Positions 22,451 to 31,509 of a stretch of DNA of 58,395 bases are shown here, piece by piece. Within the stretch, counting starts at the first letter, position 1. Each line of letters opens with the position of its first letter. The stretch spans positions 1 to 58,395 of the forward strand of contig CAISLN010000073.1 in assembly GCA_903886275.1 (NCBI GenBank). The letters are read 5' to 3'. The notes under the pieces were generated by a model, which did not search any database, was not told the DNA's origin, and saw only the letters and a program-made list of their open reading frames with translations. The DNA is from an uncultured beta proteobacterium. GTDB taxonomy: Bacteria > Pseudomonadota > Gammaproteobacteria > Burkholderiales > Burkholderiaceae_C. Both the position numbers and the translations under genes were made by a program.

Positions 22451-22987
22451 CTACAAAAGCGCTTGCAGCCTGTGCTGAACGGCCGGGCTGGCCCAGTCTA
22501 GGCCGCCCTCGACGCGCAGCAGCACCTGGCCTGGCGCGTTTATAACAAATGTGCTGGGGAAGCTGCGCACGCCCCAGGCGCGGGCCGCGTCGCCATAGGA
22601 GTCGCGCAGCCAGACCAGGGACGAGCCCTGGGTTTCGCGCAGGCGGCGCACCACCTCACGCCCCTCCCTGAAGTTGACCGCCACCACCTGGAGTTGGCTG
22701 GCTGCCAAAAGGCCTTGCAAGCGTTGCAGCGAGGGCAGCTCGGCCCGGCAGGGCTCGCACCAGCTGGCCCAGAAGTTCAGCAGTACAGGCCGGCCCAAGG
22801 CTTGGGTCAGGCGCCATTGCACGTCGTCCAGATCGGGCAGCTCCAGGCTTGGCGTGGCGCGGCCAAGCGGCCACTGTGACCAGCGCGCACCCTCGCCTGC
22901 TGCTGTGGCCGCAGAGGTTCCAGCGGCCAGCGCGGCTGCGGCCAGATAGCCGCAGGCCTGGCGACGGTTTAGCGGATGGGCCGGCAT
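22451..22987 (-). CDS. TlpA/ResA-type exported thioredoxin-like protein
   Basis: The protein has 178 residues from ATG 22987. A leader (MPAHPLNRRQACGYLAAAAL) has an Arg-Arg pair and may be Tat- or Sec-type. The TlpA-like fold follows with NFWASWCEPCRAELPSLQRL, active site CEPC, and the cis-proline loop RSFPSTFVINAPGQVLLRVE. ResA/TlpA proteins reduce periplasmic disulfides, for example in cytochrome c maturation or copper delivery. Its ATG overlaps the TGA of the MFS gene by one base, so it is coupled to it. The longer frame reaching 23425 lies inside the MFS gene and is not real. No cytochrome gene is near. Confidence 0.85.
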   Translation of the reverse strand: MPAHPLNRRQACGYLAAAALAAGTSAATAAGEGARWSQWPLGRATPSLELPDLDDVQWRLTQALGRPVLLNFWASWCEPCRAELPSLQRLQGLLAASQLQVVAVNFREGREVVRRLRETQGSSLVWLRDSYGDAARAWGVRSFPSTFVINAPGQVLLRVEGGLDWASPAVQHRLQALL

Positions 22988-24276
22988 CAGCGCGCCAGCT
23001 TTTTGCCCTGCGCAGTCTGCTGCAAATGCAGCCACAGCAGGCCCGCGCCCAGCAACAGCACGGGCAGCAGCGAGCCCAGGTTCAGCCAGTTCCAACCCTG
23101 GGTGGTGACCAACGCGCCGGAGGCAAAGGAGGTGATGGCCATGGTGGCGAAGAGGCAGAAATTGATGCTGGCCTGGGCGCGGTCTTTTTCTTCCGGCCGG
23201 TAGCCCTGCAGGGACAAGGTGGTGCTGCCGGTGAAGAGAAAATTCCAGCCCACGCCCAGCAGGCACAGCGCCACCAGAAAATGCTGCGGCTCCTGACCGG
23301 TGAGGGCCACTGCGATGCAGGCCAGGTTGAGCAACACGCCCACGCCCATCACCGGCAAGGCGCCAAAGCGCTGGATCAGGCTGCCGGTAAAAAAGCCCGG
23401 CGCAAACATGCCGATCACATGCCACTCCAGCACCCAGGCCGTGCTGCTAAAGGGCAGGCCGCAGGTCTGCATGGCCAGGGGTGTGGCGGCCATCAGCAGG
23501 TTCATCACGCCATAGCTCAGCGCGCCCGACAACAGGGCGATCAAGAACACCGGTTGGCGCAGCAGCTCCATCATGGGCCGGCCCTTAGGCGCAGCCGCAT
23601 GGCGTGGCGGCAGCGGCGCAAAACGGATCATGGAGAGGATGGCCATCGACACAATGGCCACCAGCGCCAGCGCCACATAGGCACCGGCAAAGTCGATGTC
23701 CAGCAGCGTGCGCGTGCGCAGCGCCAGGTTGGGGCCTATCACCGCGCCCATCAGTCCGCCGGCCATGACCAGCGAGACCGCCTTCTCGCGAAAGCCGGGA
23801 CCGCACAACTCGACTGCGGCAAAGCGGTAGAGCTGGGCATTGGCGTTGTAGTAACCGGCTAGCACGGTGGCCATCACCAACAGCCAGAAGGACTGTTCCA
23901 GCACCGCCCAGGCGCCCAGTCCTGCCGACAACAGGGCCACCAGCAGGCCCAGTTGAAACGAGACCTTGCGCCCAAAGCGCGCCTGCGTGCGTGCCACCAG
24001 ACCGGTGCTCAAGGCGCTGCCCACCACATAGCCCACCACCGGCAGCGTGGCCATCCAGGCCAGTGGCGCCAGGCTTAAGCCGACCAGGCCGTTGATCGCG
24101 ATAAAGGTGACGTTGTTGGTGAGGTACAGACCCTGGGCCAGGGCCAGCAACCAGAGATTGCGGTTCACGCCTGGGCCGCAGGCAGGCGCGCCAGAAAAAC
24201 GCCCACCGCATGTGGGTGGGCTTGGAATGGGGGGCTGGTCTGCATTCGGGTCTCGCTTGGCTAAAAGGGGGTCCAT
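22987..24276 (-). CDS. Major facilitator superfamily transporter
   Basis: The protein has 429 residues with about 12 hydrophobic helices, beginning LWLLALAQGLYLTNNVTFIA. The motif after the second and third helices, TGLVARTQARFGRKVSFQLG, corresponds to the MFS motif A region (R-x-G-R-K/R). The central loop (FAPLPPRHAAAPKGRP) separates the two six-helix halves. The first 36 residues are hydrophilic and Pro-rich, and a later start is possible. It is a secondary transporter in the inner membrane; the substrate is unknown. It is translationally coupled to the TlpA-like gene (shared TGATG), an unusual pairing which may link it to redox or metal homeostasis, but that is speculation. Confidence 0.82.
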   Translation of the reverse strand: MDPLLAKRDPNADQPPIPSPPTCGGRFSGAPACGPGVNRNLWLLALAQGLYLTNNVTFIAINGLVGLSLAPLAWMATLPVVGYVVGSALSTGLVARTQARFGRKVSFQLGLLVALLSAGLGAWAVLEQSFWLLVMATVLAGYYNANAQLYRFAAVELCGPGFREKAVSLVMAGGLMGAVIGPNLALRTRTLLDIDFAGAYVALALVAIVSMAILSMIRFAPLPPRHAAAPKGRPMMELLRQPVFLIALLSGALSYGVMNLLMAATPLAMQTCGLPFSSTAWVLEWHVIGMFAPGFFTGSLIQRFGALPVMGVGVLLNLACIAVALTGQEPQHFLVALCLLGVGWNFLFTGSTTLSLQGYRPEEKDRAQASINFCLFATMAITSFASGALVTTQGWNWLNLGSLLPVLLLGAGLLWLHLQQTAQGKKLAR

Positions 24277-24335
24277 TATTGCCGCCCGTACGCAAAGCCC
24301 GCCTTCAGTTAGACTGAAGCAAAGGAATCATCACT

Positions 24336-24488
24336 ATGGCAGGCGTATTTGGCAAAGATCCCAACATGGGAAAAAGCAACCACTCGGAACTCGAACGGAT
24401 CAACCTTGAGCGCAAGCGCAAGCTGGCGGAAGCGGCTGCCAAGTTCACGAAAAAGAAGCCGGTCGTACCGGTCAGCAAACAGCCCTGA
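24336..24488 (+). CDS. Small basic hypothetical protein
   Basis: A 50-residue gene from ATG 24336, preceded by AAAGGAATC as ribosome-binding site. It encodes MAGVFGKDPNMGKSNHSELE followed by a Lys/Arg/Ala-rich helix (RINLERKRKLAEAAAKF) and TKKKPVVPVSKQP. The helix is amphipathic and charged, which suggests a nucleic-acid-binding or ribosome-associated microprotein, but I do not recognise a family. It is divergent from the MFS gene and lies 41 bp before the HD-GYP gene. Confidence 0.55.
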   Translation: MAGVFGKDPNMGKSNHSELERINLERKRKLAEAAAKFTKKKPVVPVSKQP

Positions 24489-24529
24489 GCTGAGCGGCGC
24501 CGTTCGCTGGCAACCATCGCCCGCACGCC

Positions 24530-25723
24530 ATGATCACACGCATTGCGTCCGAACAATTACGGGTGGGAATGTTCATCCACCATTTGGAGTGTGGCTGGAT
24601 GGACCATCCTTTTATGGTCAACCAGTTCCAAATCACCGAGCAAGCGCAGATTGACAAGATCCTGCAGCACGGCATTGACCGGGTCTCCATAGACACCGCA
24701 CTTGGCCTGGGCCTGCCCGAAGGCCAAGCCAGCCCGTCCTTGGATCTGGATCTGGAGGTGGGCGATGCTGCACTGGATGCGACTGTGCAGCATGTGCCCC
24801 TGAGCGAAGAAATCCGCGTTGCCAAGCAGGTGTTGAGCGAGGTCCACGCGCTGATGGCGGACGTCATGCAAGACGTGCGCCTGGGCCGTGGCGTCGAACT
24901 CGAACGCATGGAGCCGGTGGTCGAAAAACTGGTGCAGTCGGTGCTGCGCAACCCGGGCGCCCTGAGCTGCCTGGGCCGGGTCCGGCAAAAAGACCATTAC
25001 ACCTTTGAGCATTCGGTCAATGTCAGCGTGCTGCTGGCGCATTTTTGCAACCATCTGGGGCTCAACCGTCGCACCATCCGCGACGCGGCCATTGGTGCCC
25101 TGTTGCACGATGTCGGCAAGGTGAACACGCCCGACGCCATTCTCAACAAGCCCGGCCCCTTGAGCGACGAAGAGTTCGCCCAGATCCGCGAGCATGTGGG
25201 CCAGGGCGTGGACATTGTCAGCGCCATTCCCGGCATTTCAGATATCGCGCTGACCATCGTGGCCCAGCACCACGAACACATGGACGGAGGCGGTTATCCG
25301 GCCGGCCTCAAGGGCGACCAAATTGCCCAGCTCGGGCAGATGGCGGCCATCGTCGATGTCTACGAGGCGCTCACTTCGGCGCGCCGCTACAGAGCCGCCA
25401 TGGAACCCTCGCATGCGCTGCAGCGTATCTTCGGCTGGAGCAAGCAACAGTTCAACAACGAGCTGGTGCAGCGCTTCATACAGTGCGTAGGCATCTACCC
25501 GGTCGGCACCCTGGTGATGCTCGACAGCGGCATGCTGGCGATTGTGGTGGAGTCCCATCCGGACAAGCTGCTGAGCCCTTCAGTGCGCGTGGTGCTCGAC
25601 AGCCGGCGCGACCTGATCTTGACGCCGCGCGATCTCGACCTGTCCAACCCTTTGGTCAAGGACCGCATCCTGAGCAGCGAATCCGCCTCCAAGTGGAAGA
25701 TCAACATGAGCCTGTATCTCTAG
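24530..25723 (+). CDS. HD-GYP cyclic-di-GMP phosphodiesterase with DUF3391 domain
   Basis: The protein has 397 residues. Residues 1-130 are the DUF3391 module often N-terminal to HD-GYP domains (MITRIASEQLRVGMFIHHLE). The HD-GYP domain covers about 155-340: HSVNVSVLLAHF, the HD pair in GALLHDVGKVNTPDAILNKP, HH in AQHHEHMDGGGYPAGLKG (the GYP motif) and QMAAIVDVYEALTSARRYRA. All metal ligands of active members appear to be present. It degrades c-di-GMP (to pGpG or GMP) in the cytoplasm. The neighbouring gene at 25775 encodes the opposing activity, a diguanylate cyclase, transcribed in the same direction 51 bp later. Confidence 0.9.
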   Translation: MITRIASEQLRVGMFIHHLECGWMDHPFMVNQFQITEQAQIDKILQHGIDRVSIDTALGLGLPEGQASPSLDLDLEVGDAALDATVQHVPLSEEIRVAKQVLSEVHALMADVMQDVRLGRGVELERMEPVVEKLVQSVLRNPGALSCLGRVRQKDHYTFEHSVNVSVLLAHFCNHLGLNRRTIRDAAIGALLHDVGKVNTPDAILNKPGPLSDEEFAQIREHVGQGVDIVSAIPGISDIALTIVAQHHEHMDGGGYPAGLKGDQIAQLGQMAAIVDVYEALTSARRYRAAMEPSHALQRIFGWSKQQFNNELVQRFIQCVGIYPVGTLVMLDSGMLAIVVESHPDKLLSPSVRVVLDSRRDLILTPRDLDLSNPLVKDRILSSESASKWKINMSLYL

Positions 25724-25774
25724 TTTTATGGGCCTGAGCAGCCCTGGCTGCAATAATGGGCGCAGGGAACCCAC

Positions 25775-27574
25775 ATGACTGCCTCCGACCAGCAAGCCAC
25801 CGCGACATTGCCCACACAGCAAGAAGCGGGCTTTCGCAACCGCATTCTGGAAATGCTGGTGCAAGGCGCGCCGCTACCGCACATTCTGGAATCCCTGCTA
25901 CAAGGCCTGGAACAATTACGCCCCGGCGCCCTGTGCAGCCTGATGCTGCTGGACCTCTCGGGCCAGCGCTTTACCCGGATCATTGCCCCGAGTCTGCCCA
26001 CCTTTTACCAAGCGGCCCTCACGGGCATGTCCATTGGGCCCGGCAAGGGCTCCTGCGGCAGCGCCGCCCACAGCGGCCAGCGTGTGGTGGTGGAAGACAT
26101 TGCAAGCCATCCCTTCTGGGCCGATTACGCGCTGTTGGCGGCGCAGGCACGGTTGGCCGCCTGCTGGTCGCAGCCGGTGTGCTCGGCCAACGGCCAGGTG
26201 CTGGGCACCTTTGCCATTTACTACCGTGAACGCCGCGCACCCGACGCGTCCGACCTCGAACGGATACAGCAGGCCGCCGCCTTGGCCTGCATTGCCATCG
26301 AGAAAGACGCCGAGGCACACAAACTGCGCGACAGCGAAGCGCGCTACCGCACCCTGGTGGAGGGCTCGCCCGACCCCGTGCTGGTGCACCGGCTGGGCCG
26401 CATTTTGTACGTCAACCCCTCCGCGGTGCGGACCTTTGGCGCCAGCAACGCGCAGGAGTTGCTGGGCCGCAAGACCGACACACTGGTACACCCTGACTAT
26501 CTGGCGCAGCAGACCACGCGCATGAACGAGCTGATGGACAGCAGGACCACCACGCCCGTCGCCGAGTCGTGCTTTTTGCGCATAGACGGCACGCCGTTTG
26601 ACGTCGAGGTGCAGGGTGCCTGCATCGTCTACGAGGACCAACCAGCCATCCATGTGGTGCTGCGCGACATCACCGAGCGCAAGCGCGCCAAAGAAAAACT
26701 GCAGCTTGCGGCCAGCGTCTTTAGCCATGCACGCGAGGGCATTTTGATTGCCGATGCCGATGCCCGCGTGGTGGATGTCAACCAGGCATTCACCAGCATC
26801 ACCGGCTTTGCGCGCGACGAGGTGCTGGGCACAACAGCGCGCATCTTCCGCCCCGCCAGCCACGATTACCTCGAAGCCCTGTGGCAGGGCCTGCACGAAC
26901 AAGGCCACTGGAGCGGCGAGATCTGGAACCTGCGCAAGAACGGCGAGCGCTATGCCGAGATGGTCACCATCAGCGCGGTGACCGACGCCCTGGGTGCTGT
27001 GCGCAACTATGTGGTGCTGTGCATGGACATCACGCCCATGAAGACCTACCAAAAGCAGTTGGAAGACATGGCGCATTTTGACGCCCTCACCCGGCTGCCC
27101 AATCGCCTGCTGCTGGCCGACCGCCTGCGCCAAGCCATGAGCCAATGCCAGCGACGCAAGCTGCAACTCGCTGTGGTGTTTCTGGACCTGGACGGCTTCA
27201 AGGCCGTCAATGACCAATACGGACATGGCGTGGGTGACGATTTGCTGATCGCCGTGTCGCAGCGCATGAAGGGTGCACTGCGCGATGGCGACACACTGGC
27301 GCGCATAGGCGGCGACGAATTTGTGGCGGTGCTGGTGGATCTGCAACAGTGCGATGACGCCCAACCCGTGTTGGAGCGCCTGCTACAAGCCGCCGCCGAC
27401 CCGGTGACTGTGGGTGATGCGCGCATCCAGGTCTCTGCCAGCATGGGCATCGCCGTCTACCCGCGCGATGGCACCCACACCGATTTGCTGCTGCGCCGGG
27501 CCGACCAGTCTATGTACCAAGCCAAGCAGGCCGGTCGCAACCGCTACGCCTTCTTCAAGGAAGAAGGGGTTTAG
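25775..27574 (+). CDS. Diguanylate cyclase with GAF, two PAS and GGDEF domains
   Basis: The protein has 599 residues. A GAF domain (about 20-180) opens it (GSCGSAAHSGQRVVVEDIAS). PAS 1 spans about 190-300 (DPVLVHRLGRILYVNPSAVR) and PAS 2 about 305-430 (VVDVNQAFTSITGFARDEVL). The C-terminal GGDEF domain (435-595) has LTRLPNRLLLADRL and the intact active site RIGGDEFVAV near residue 510. The RxxD inhibitory site (RDGD) lies exactly five residues before GGDEF, so product feedback is expected. It should synthesise c-di-GMP in response to a ligand of the GAF or PAS modules. There is no transmembrane helix and no EAL domain. It ends tail-to-tail with pyrX, 9 bp away. Confidence 0.9.
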   Translation: MTASDQQATATLPTQQEAGFRNRILEMLVQGAPLPHILESLLQGLEQLRPGALCSLMLLDLSGQRFTRIIAPSLPTFYQAALTGMSIGPGKGSCGSAAHSGQRVVVEDIASHPFWADYALLAAQARLAACWSQPVCSANGQVLGTFAIYYRERRAPDASDLERIQQAAALACIAIEKDAEAHKLRDSEARYRTLVEGSPDPVLVHRLGRILYVNPSAVRTFGASNAQELLGRKTDTLVHPDYLAQQTTRMNELMDSRTTTPVAESCFLRIDGTPFDVEVQGACIVYEDQPAIHVVLRDITERKRAKEKLQLAASVFSHAREGILIADADARVVDVNQAFTSITGFARDEVLGTTARIFRPASHDYLEALWQGLHEQGHWSGEIWNLRKNGERYAEMVTISAVTDALGAVRNYVVLCMDITPMKTYQKQLEDMAHFDALTRLPNRLLLADRLRQAMSQCQRRKLQLAVVFLDLDGFKAVNDQYGHGVGDDLLIAVSQRMKGALRDGDTLARIGGDEFVAVLVDLQQCDDAQPVLERLLQAAADPVTVGDARIQVSASMGIAVYPRDGTHTDLLLRRADQSMYQAKQAGRNRYAFFKEEGV

Positions 27575-27583
27575 GCAGGCACT

Positions 27584-28855
27584 TTAAGCCCTAAATGCGA
27601 TGCGCCCACCGACCAGCGTGGCGCGCACCTTACCCGGCAACTCGTAGCCACCAAAGGGCGTGTGCTTGCCCTGGCTGCGCAGCGCATCGGCTTGGACCAC
27701 CCAATGCGCCGCCGCATCGAGCACGCAAACATCGGCCACCCCGCCCACGGTGAGTCGGCCCAGTTGCGGCGCCAAGACACCTAGCGCTGCGCCCATGACG
27801 GCGGCGGGGCCTTGCGTGATGGTGGAAAGCGCGTCGCACAAATCCACCCCGCTGTCAGCCGCCCATTTCAGCGTCAGGCTCAAGAGCAGCTCCAGCCCGG
27901 TGGCACCGGGCTCGCTTTCGGCAAAGGGCAAGACCTTGGCGTCTTCGCCCACCGGGCTGTGGTCCGACACCAGCGCGTCGATGGTGCCGTCGGCCAATGC
28001 CGCGCGCAAGGCATCGCGGTCGCGCTGTTGGCGCAGCACCGGTGTCAGGCGCATACGGCTGTCAAAAAAGCCGATGTCCACATCGGTCAGGTGCAGCGAA
28101 TTGATGCTCACATCGCAGGTCACCGGCAGGCCCTCGGCCTTGGCCTGGCGCACCAACTCCACGCCGGCGGCGCTGCTGATGCGGCACAGGTGCACCCTTG
28201 CCTGGGTGGCGCGCACCAGCTCAAAAATCGTGTGCAGGGCAATGGTTTCTGCGGCCACTGGCACGCCGCTCAAACCCAAGCGCGTGGCCATGGGTCCGCT
28301 GGCGGCCACGCCCTTGCCCAGATGCAGCTCCTGCGGGCGCAACCAGACGGCGTAGCCAAAGGTGCTGGCGTATTGCAAGGCGCGCTGCAGCACCTGGGTG
28401 TTGGCCAAGGGCACCTCGGCCTGGCCAAAGGCCACGCAACCGGCCTCGGTCAGGCCCACCATTTCGGTCAGCACCTCGCCCTTTAAGCTGCGCGTCAACG
28501 CGCCCAGCGCAAACACGCGCGACAACTGGAGCCGCTGGGCGCGGTAGCGCAGCATTTCCACCAGTCCCGGCACATCGAGCACCGGCTCGGTGTCGGGCGG
28601 GCAGACCACGCTCGTCACACCACCGGCCACGGCCGCAGCCAGTTCGCTGGCAAGGCTGCCGCCCAGACGCACCGACAGGTCCACCAGACCGGGGGCGACG
28701 ATGCAGCCCGCAGCGTCCACCGTCTGCTCGGGCACAAAGCCTTCGGGCAAGGCACCGACGGCGAGAATTTTTCCGTCGGCAATGGCCACATCGGCCAAGG
28801 CGTCAAAGCGGCTGGCAGGGTCTATGACGCGCCCGCCCTGGATCAGGATGTTCAT
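27584..28855 (-). CDS. pyrX: Dihydroorotase-like protein PyrX, probably non-catalytic
   Basis: The protein has 423 residues from ATG 28855, which overlaps the hisC stop by 4 bp. It belongs to the aspartate-carbamoyltransferase-associated dihydroorotase family: [20 protein letters not shown], then CIVAPGLVDLSVRLGGSLAS, and DALVSDHSPVGEDAKVLPFA. Active dihydroorotases carry a zinc-binding H-x-H in the segment D-x-H-x-H-L-R after APGLVD; here it is D-L-S-V-R-L-G-G, so both His are missing. Related proteins in Pseudomonas are inactive and act as a scaffold for PyrB. This copy is therefore likely to be the structural partner of PyrB, with an active PyrC encoded elsewhere. HisC is inserted between it and pyrB. 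Confidence 0.88.
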   Translation of the reverse strand: MNILIQGGRVIDPASRFDALADVAIADGKILAVGALPEGFVPEQTVDAAGCIVAPGLVDLSVRLGGSLASELAAAVAGGVTSVVCPPDTEPVLDVPGLVEMLRYRAQRLQLSRVFALGALTRSLKGEVLTEMVGLTEAGCVAFGQAEVPLANTQVLQRALQYASTFGYAVWLRPQELHLGKGVAASGPMATRLGLSGVPVAAETIALHTIFELVRATQARVHLCRISSAAGVELVRQAKAEGLPVTCDVSINSLHLTDVDIGFFDSRMRLTPVLRQQRDRDALRAALADGTIDALVSDHSPVGEDAKVLPFAESEPGATGLELLLSLTLKWAADSGVDLCDALSTITQGPAAVMGAALGVLAPQLGRLTVGGVADVCVLDAAAHWVVQADALRSQGKHTPFGGYELPGKVRATLVGGRIAFRA

Positions 28856-29958
28856 GCACAGACCTTTGTGTTGGAAGCCTGCGCCGCAGACAGCAGTTGC
28901 CGCAGGGCAGCGACCAGCGTTTCGCATTCCTGCTGCGTGCCCACAGAGATGCGCAGATGGTTGGCAATGCGGGTCTGGGTGAAATGGCGCACCAGAATTT
29001 TTTGCTCACGCAAGCGCGCCAGCAGCTCAGCGGCCGGGTGCTGCGGATGCTGGGTGAAGACAAAATTCGCCTTCGATGGCAGGGTCTCAAAACCCAATTG
29101 GCCCAACTCGGCGGTGAGCCAGTCGCGGCTGCGGATCACCGCTGCGGTGATGTGTTTGAAATAGGCCTCGTCTTCGATGGCGGCCTGGGCGCCGACCAGC
29201 GCCAAGCGGTCCAGCGGGTAGGAGTTAAAGCTGTCCTTGACCCTTGCCAGCGCCTCGATCAGCGCAGGGTGTCCGAGCGCGAAACCAACGCGCAGACCGG
29301 CCAGGGCGCGTGACTTGGAAAAGGTCTGCACCACCAGCAGGTTGTCAAACTCGGGGATCAGTGCGGCAGCACTCTGCGCGCCAAAGTCCACATAGGCCTC
29401 GTCGATCACCACCACCGACTCCCGGTTGGCCTGCAGCAGGCCGCGCAGCTGATCGAGCGTGAGCGCCACACCGGTGGGTGCGTTGGGATTGGGCAGCACG
29501 ATGCCGCCATTGGGTAGCGCGTAATCGGCTAGCTTGACGCTGAAGTCTTGCGCCAAAGGCACTTGCTGAAAGGCAATGCCATACAGGCCGCAGTAGACCG
29601 GATAGAAGCTGTAGCTGATGTCGGGATAGAGGATGGGCAGCGCGTGCTTGAGCAGACCCATAAAGACATGGCCCAACACCTCGTCGGAGCCATTGCCCAG
29701 AAACACATGGTCGGCGCCCAGGCCGAAATGCGTGGCAATGCTGGCCTTGAGTGCGGTGCCATTCGGGTCGGGGTAGAGGCGCAGTTTTTCATTCACTGCG
29801 TCGCGTATGGCCTGCAGGGCACGCAGCGAGGGTGGATAGGGACACTCATTGGTGTTGAGCTTGACCCAGCCGTCGTTTTGCGGCTGCTCGCCGGGCACAT
29901 AGGCTTTCAGATTGTCTATGCCGGTGCTCCAAAAGGGAGATGTCTTTACTTCAGTCAT
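28852..29958 (-). CDS. hisC: Histidinol-phosphate aminotransferase
   Basis: The protein has 368 residues. It is a class I/II PLP aminotransferase of the HisC type: [20 protein letters not shown] near the start, [18 protein letters not shown], the PLP-binding Asp/Tyr region [11 protein letters not shown] and the Lys motif [20 protein letters not shown]. HisC interconverts imidazole-acetol phosphate and histidinol phosphate with glutamate; some members also act on aromatic keto acids. It overlaps pyrB upstream (4 bp) and pyrX downstream (4 bp), so it is embedded in a pyrimidine operon. That placement is odd because hisC is normally with other his genes. A second HisC elsewhere in the genome is likely, and this one may have another keto-acid substrate. 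Confidence 0.88.
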   Translation of the reverse strand: MTEVKTSPFWSTGIDNLKAYVPGEQPQNDGWVKLNTNECPYPPSLRALQAIRDAVNEKLRLYPDPNGTALKASIATHFGLGADHVFLGNGSDEVLGHVFMGLLKHALPILYPDISYSFYPVYCGLYGIAFQQVPLAQDFSVKLADYALPNGGIVLPNPNAPTGVALTLDQLRGLLQANRESVVVIDEAYVDFGAQSAAALIPEFDNLLVVQTFSKSRALAGLRVGFALGHPALIEALARVKDSFNSYPLDRLALVGAQAAIEDEAYFKHITAAVIRSRDWLTAELGQLGFETLPSKANFVFTQHPQHPAAELLARLREQKILVRHFTQTRIANHLRISVGTQQECETLVAALRQLLSAAQASNTKVCA

Positions 29959-30917
29959 GCTTCGTTACCCGCAACAATACTCATCACCGCCATGCGCACG
30001 GCAATGCCGAAGGTCACCTGCGGAAGGATCACGCTCTGTGCACCGTCCACCACCGCCGAGTCGATCTCCACCCCGCGGTTGATGGGCCCCGGATGCATCA
30101 CGATGGCGTCTGGCTTGGCCAGTTGCAGCTTCTCGGGCGTCAGGCCAAAGCAATTGAAAAACTCATGCGTGCTGGGCAAGAGCGCGCCGTTCATGCGCTC
30201 GTTTTGCAGGCGCAGCATGATGACCACATCGCAGTCCTTGATGCCCTCTTCGAGCGTGTGGCAAACCCGCACACCCATCTGCGCCAGGTCGGCGGGCACC
30301 AGGGTCTTGGGGCCGACCACGCGCACCTCGGCACAACCGAGCGTGGTGAGGGCATGGATGTCGGAGCGGGCCACGCGCGAATGCAGCACGTCGCCCACAA
30401 TGGCCACCGTGAGGTTGGCAAAGTCTTTCTTGAAATGCCGGATGGTGTACATGTCCAGCAGACCCTGTGTCGGATGGGCGTGGCGGCCGTCACCGGCATT
30501 GATCACATGCACATGGGGCGCCACATGCTGGGCAATCAGGTAGGGCGCGCCGGACTCGCCGTGGCGCACCACAAACAAATCAGCCGCCATGGCGGAGAGG
30601 TTGGCAATGGTGTCCAAGAGCGACTCGCCCTTGGCGGCGCTGGAGCGCGCGATGTCCAGGTTGATCACGTCGGCCGAAAGGCGCTTGGCGGCAATTTCAA
30701 AGGTGGTGCGGGTGCGGGTGCTGTTCTCAAAGAACAGGTTGAACACGCTTTTGCCGCGGAGCAGCGGCACCTTCTTGACCTCGCGGTCGTTGACCGAGAC
30801 AAAGTTGGTGGCCGTGTCGAGCACATGGGTGAGGATGTCCTTGGACAGACCCTCCACCGACAGCAAATGGATCAGCTCACCGTTCTTGTTGAGTTGGGGG
30901 TTGCGTTTGTAGAGCAT
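29955..30917 (-). CDS. pyrB: Aspartate carbamoyltransferase catalytic subunit
   Basis: The protein has 320 residues. PyrB joins carbamoyl phosphate and aspartate in pyrimidine synthesis. It has the carbamoyl-phosphate motif [20 protein letters not shown], then [20 protein letters not shown], and the C-terminal [14 protein letters not shown]. Length and motifs are complete. No pyrI regulatory subunit is present, as in other proteobacteria with the PyrB-PyrX dodecamer type. It is 82 bp downstream of pyrR; that gap contains a GC-rich hairpin (30955-30969). It is coupled to hisC by a 4 bp overlap. Confidence 0.96.
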   Translation of the reverse strand: MLYKRNPQLNKNGELIHLLSVEGLSKDILTHVLDTATNFVSVNDREVKKVPLLRGKSVFNLFFENSTRTRTTFEIAAKRLSADVINLDIARSSAAKGESLLDTIANLSAMAADLFVVRHGESGAPYLIAQHVAPHVHVINAGDGRHAHPTQGLLDMYTIRHFKKDFANLTVAIVGDVLHSRVARSDIHALTTLGCAEVRVVGPKTLVPADLAQMGVRVCHTLEEGIKDCDVVIMLRLQNERMNGALLPSTHEFFNCFGLTPEKLQLAKPDAIVMHPGPINRGVEIDSAVVDGAQSVILPQVTFGIAVRMAVMSIVAGNEA

Positions 30918-30954
30918 CTAAGCCTTCCGTAGGGCCGCCCCAAGGGAGGCTTGC

Positions 30955-30969
30955 GCCCCCTCGGGGGGC
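30955..30969 (-). promoter_or_regulatory. GC-rich hairpin in the pyrR-pyrB gap
   Basis: The sequence GCCCCCTCGGGGGGC can form a very stable small hairpin. The surrounding GCCGCCCCAAGGGAGG...GGGGGCAG stretch looks like an intergenic sequence type common in Comamonadaceae. It lacks a U-tract, so it is not a canonical terminator. It might modulate expression of pyrB relative to pyrR. Confidence 0.4.
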
Positions 30970-30999
30970 AGTGAGTACACGAAGTGATGAACGTGGGGG

Positions 31000-31509
31000 T
31001 TAACCATTGCTTTTCACTTCAAAGCTAAAGGCGCCGGCCTCGCTGCGCGCCAGCGCCAGGCTTTGGTTCTCGCCCAAGGCCACGCGCGCTGCCGCAAAGT
31101 CGGGTTGCACCGGCAACTCACGCCCGCCCCGGTCCACCAGCACCGCCAGACGGACAGAGGCCGGGCGACCATAGTCATACAGCTCGTTGATGACGGCGCG
31201 CAGGGTGCGCCCGGTGTAGAGCACATCGTCGAGGATCAGGACATGGGCGCCGTTGACATCAAAGGGCAACTGGGTCTGCGCACTATTGGCCAGGCCGCGC
31301 TTGGCAAAGTCATCGCGGTGCATGGCCGACGAGATCACACCGGGCTTGCCGGGCAACTTCAAATCGCGCTGCAAGCGCTCCACCAGCCAGGCTCCGCCCG
31401 AGGTGATGCCGACCAGCTGCGTGTCGGCGCGGCACAGCATCTGCACGCCGCGCAGCAGCTCCTTGTAGAGCGCCTCGGCATCTAAAAACAAAACTCCTGG
31501 CTTGTCCAT
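31000..31509 (-). CDS. pyrR: PyrR bifunctional regulator/uracil phosphoribosyltransferase
   Basis: The protein has 169 residues with a type I phosphoribosyltransferase fold. The PRPP-binding motif is HVLILDDVLYTGRTLRAVIN. The start is LFLDAEALYKELLRGVQMLC, and SSAMHRDDFAKRG is typical of PyrR. In firmicutes PyrR binds pyr mRNA; in proteobacteria RNA binding is less well established and it may act as an uracil phosphoribosyltransferase or DNA/RNA regulator. Its ATG overlaps the ruvX stop by 1 bp (TAATG), so the genes are co-translated. Position upstream of pyrB is conserved in this family and fits pyrimidine-dependent control. Confidence 0.92.
   Translation of the reverse strand: MDKPGVLFLDAEALYKELLRGVQMLCRADTQLVGITSGGAWLVERLQRDLKLPGKPGVISSAMHRDDFAKRGLANSAQTQLPFDVNGAHVLILDDVLYTGRTLRAVINELYDYGRPASVRLAVLVDRGGRELPVQPDFAAARVALGENQSLALARSEAGAFSFEVKSNG

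Noticed and set aside
22451..23425. Long upstream extension of the TlpA-like gene
   Set aside because: The extension runs inside the MFS gene in another frame; ATG 22987 matches the leader and the 1-bp overlap.
25916..27364. A 482-codon minus-strand open frame opposite the diguanylate cyclase
   Set aside because: Lies fully inside a clearly conserved GAF-PAS-GGDEF gene and has no recognisable motif.
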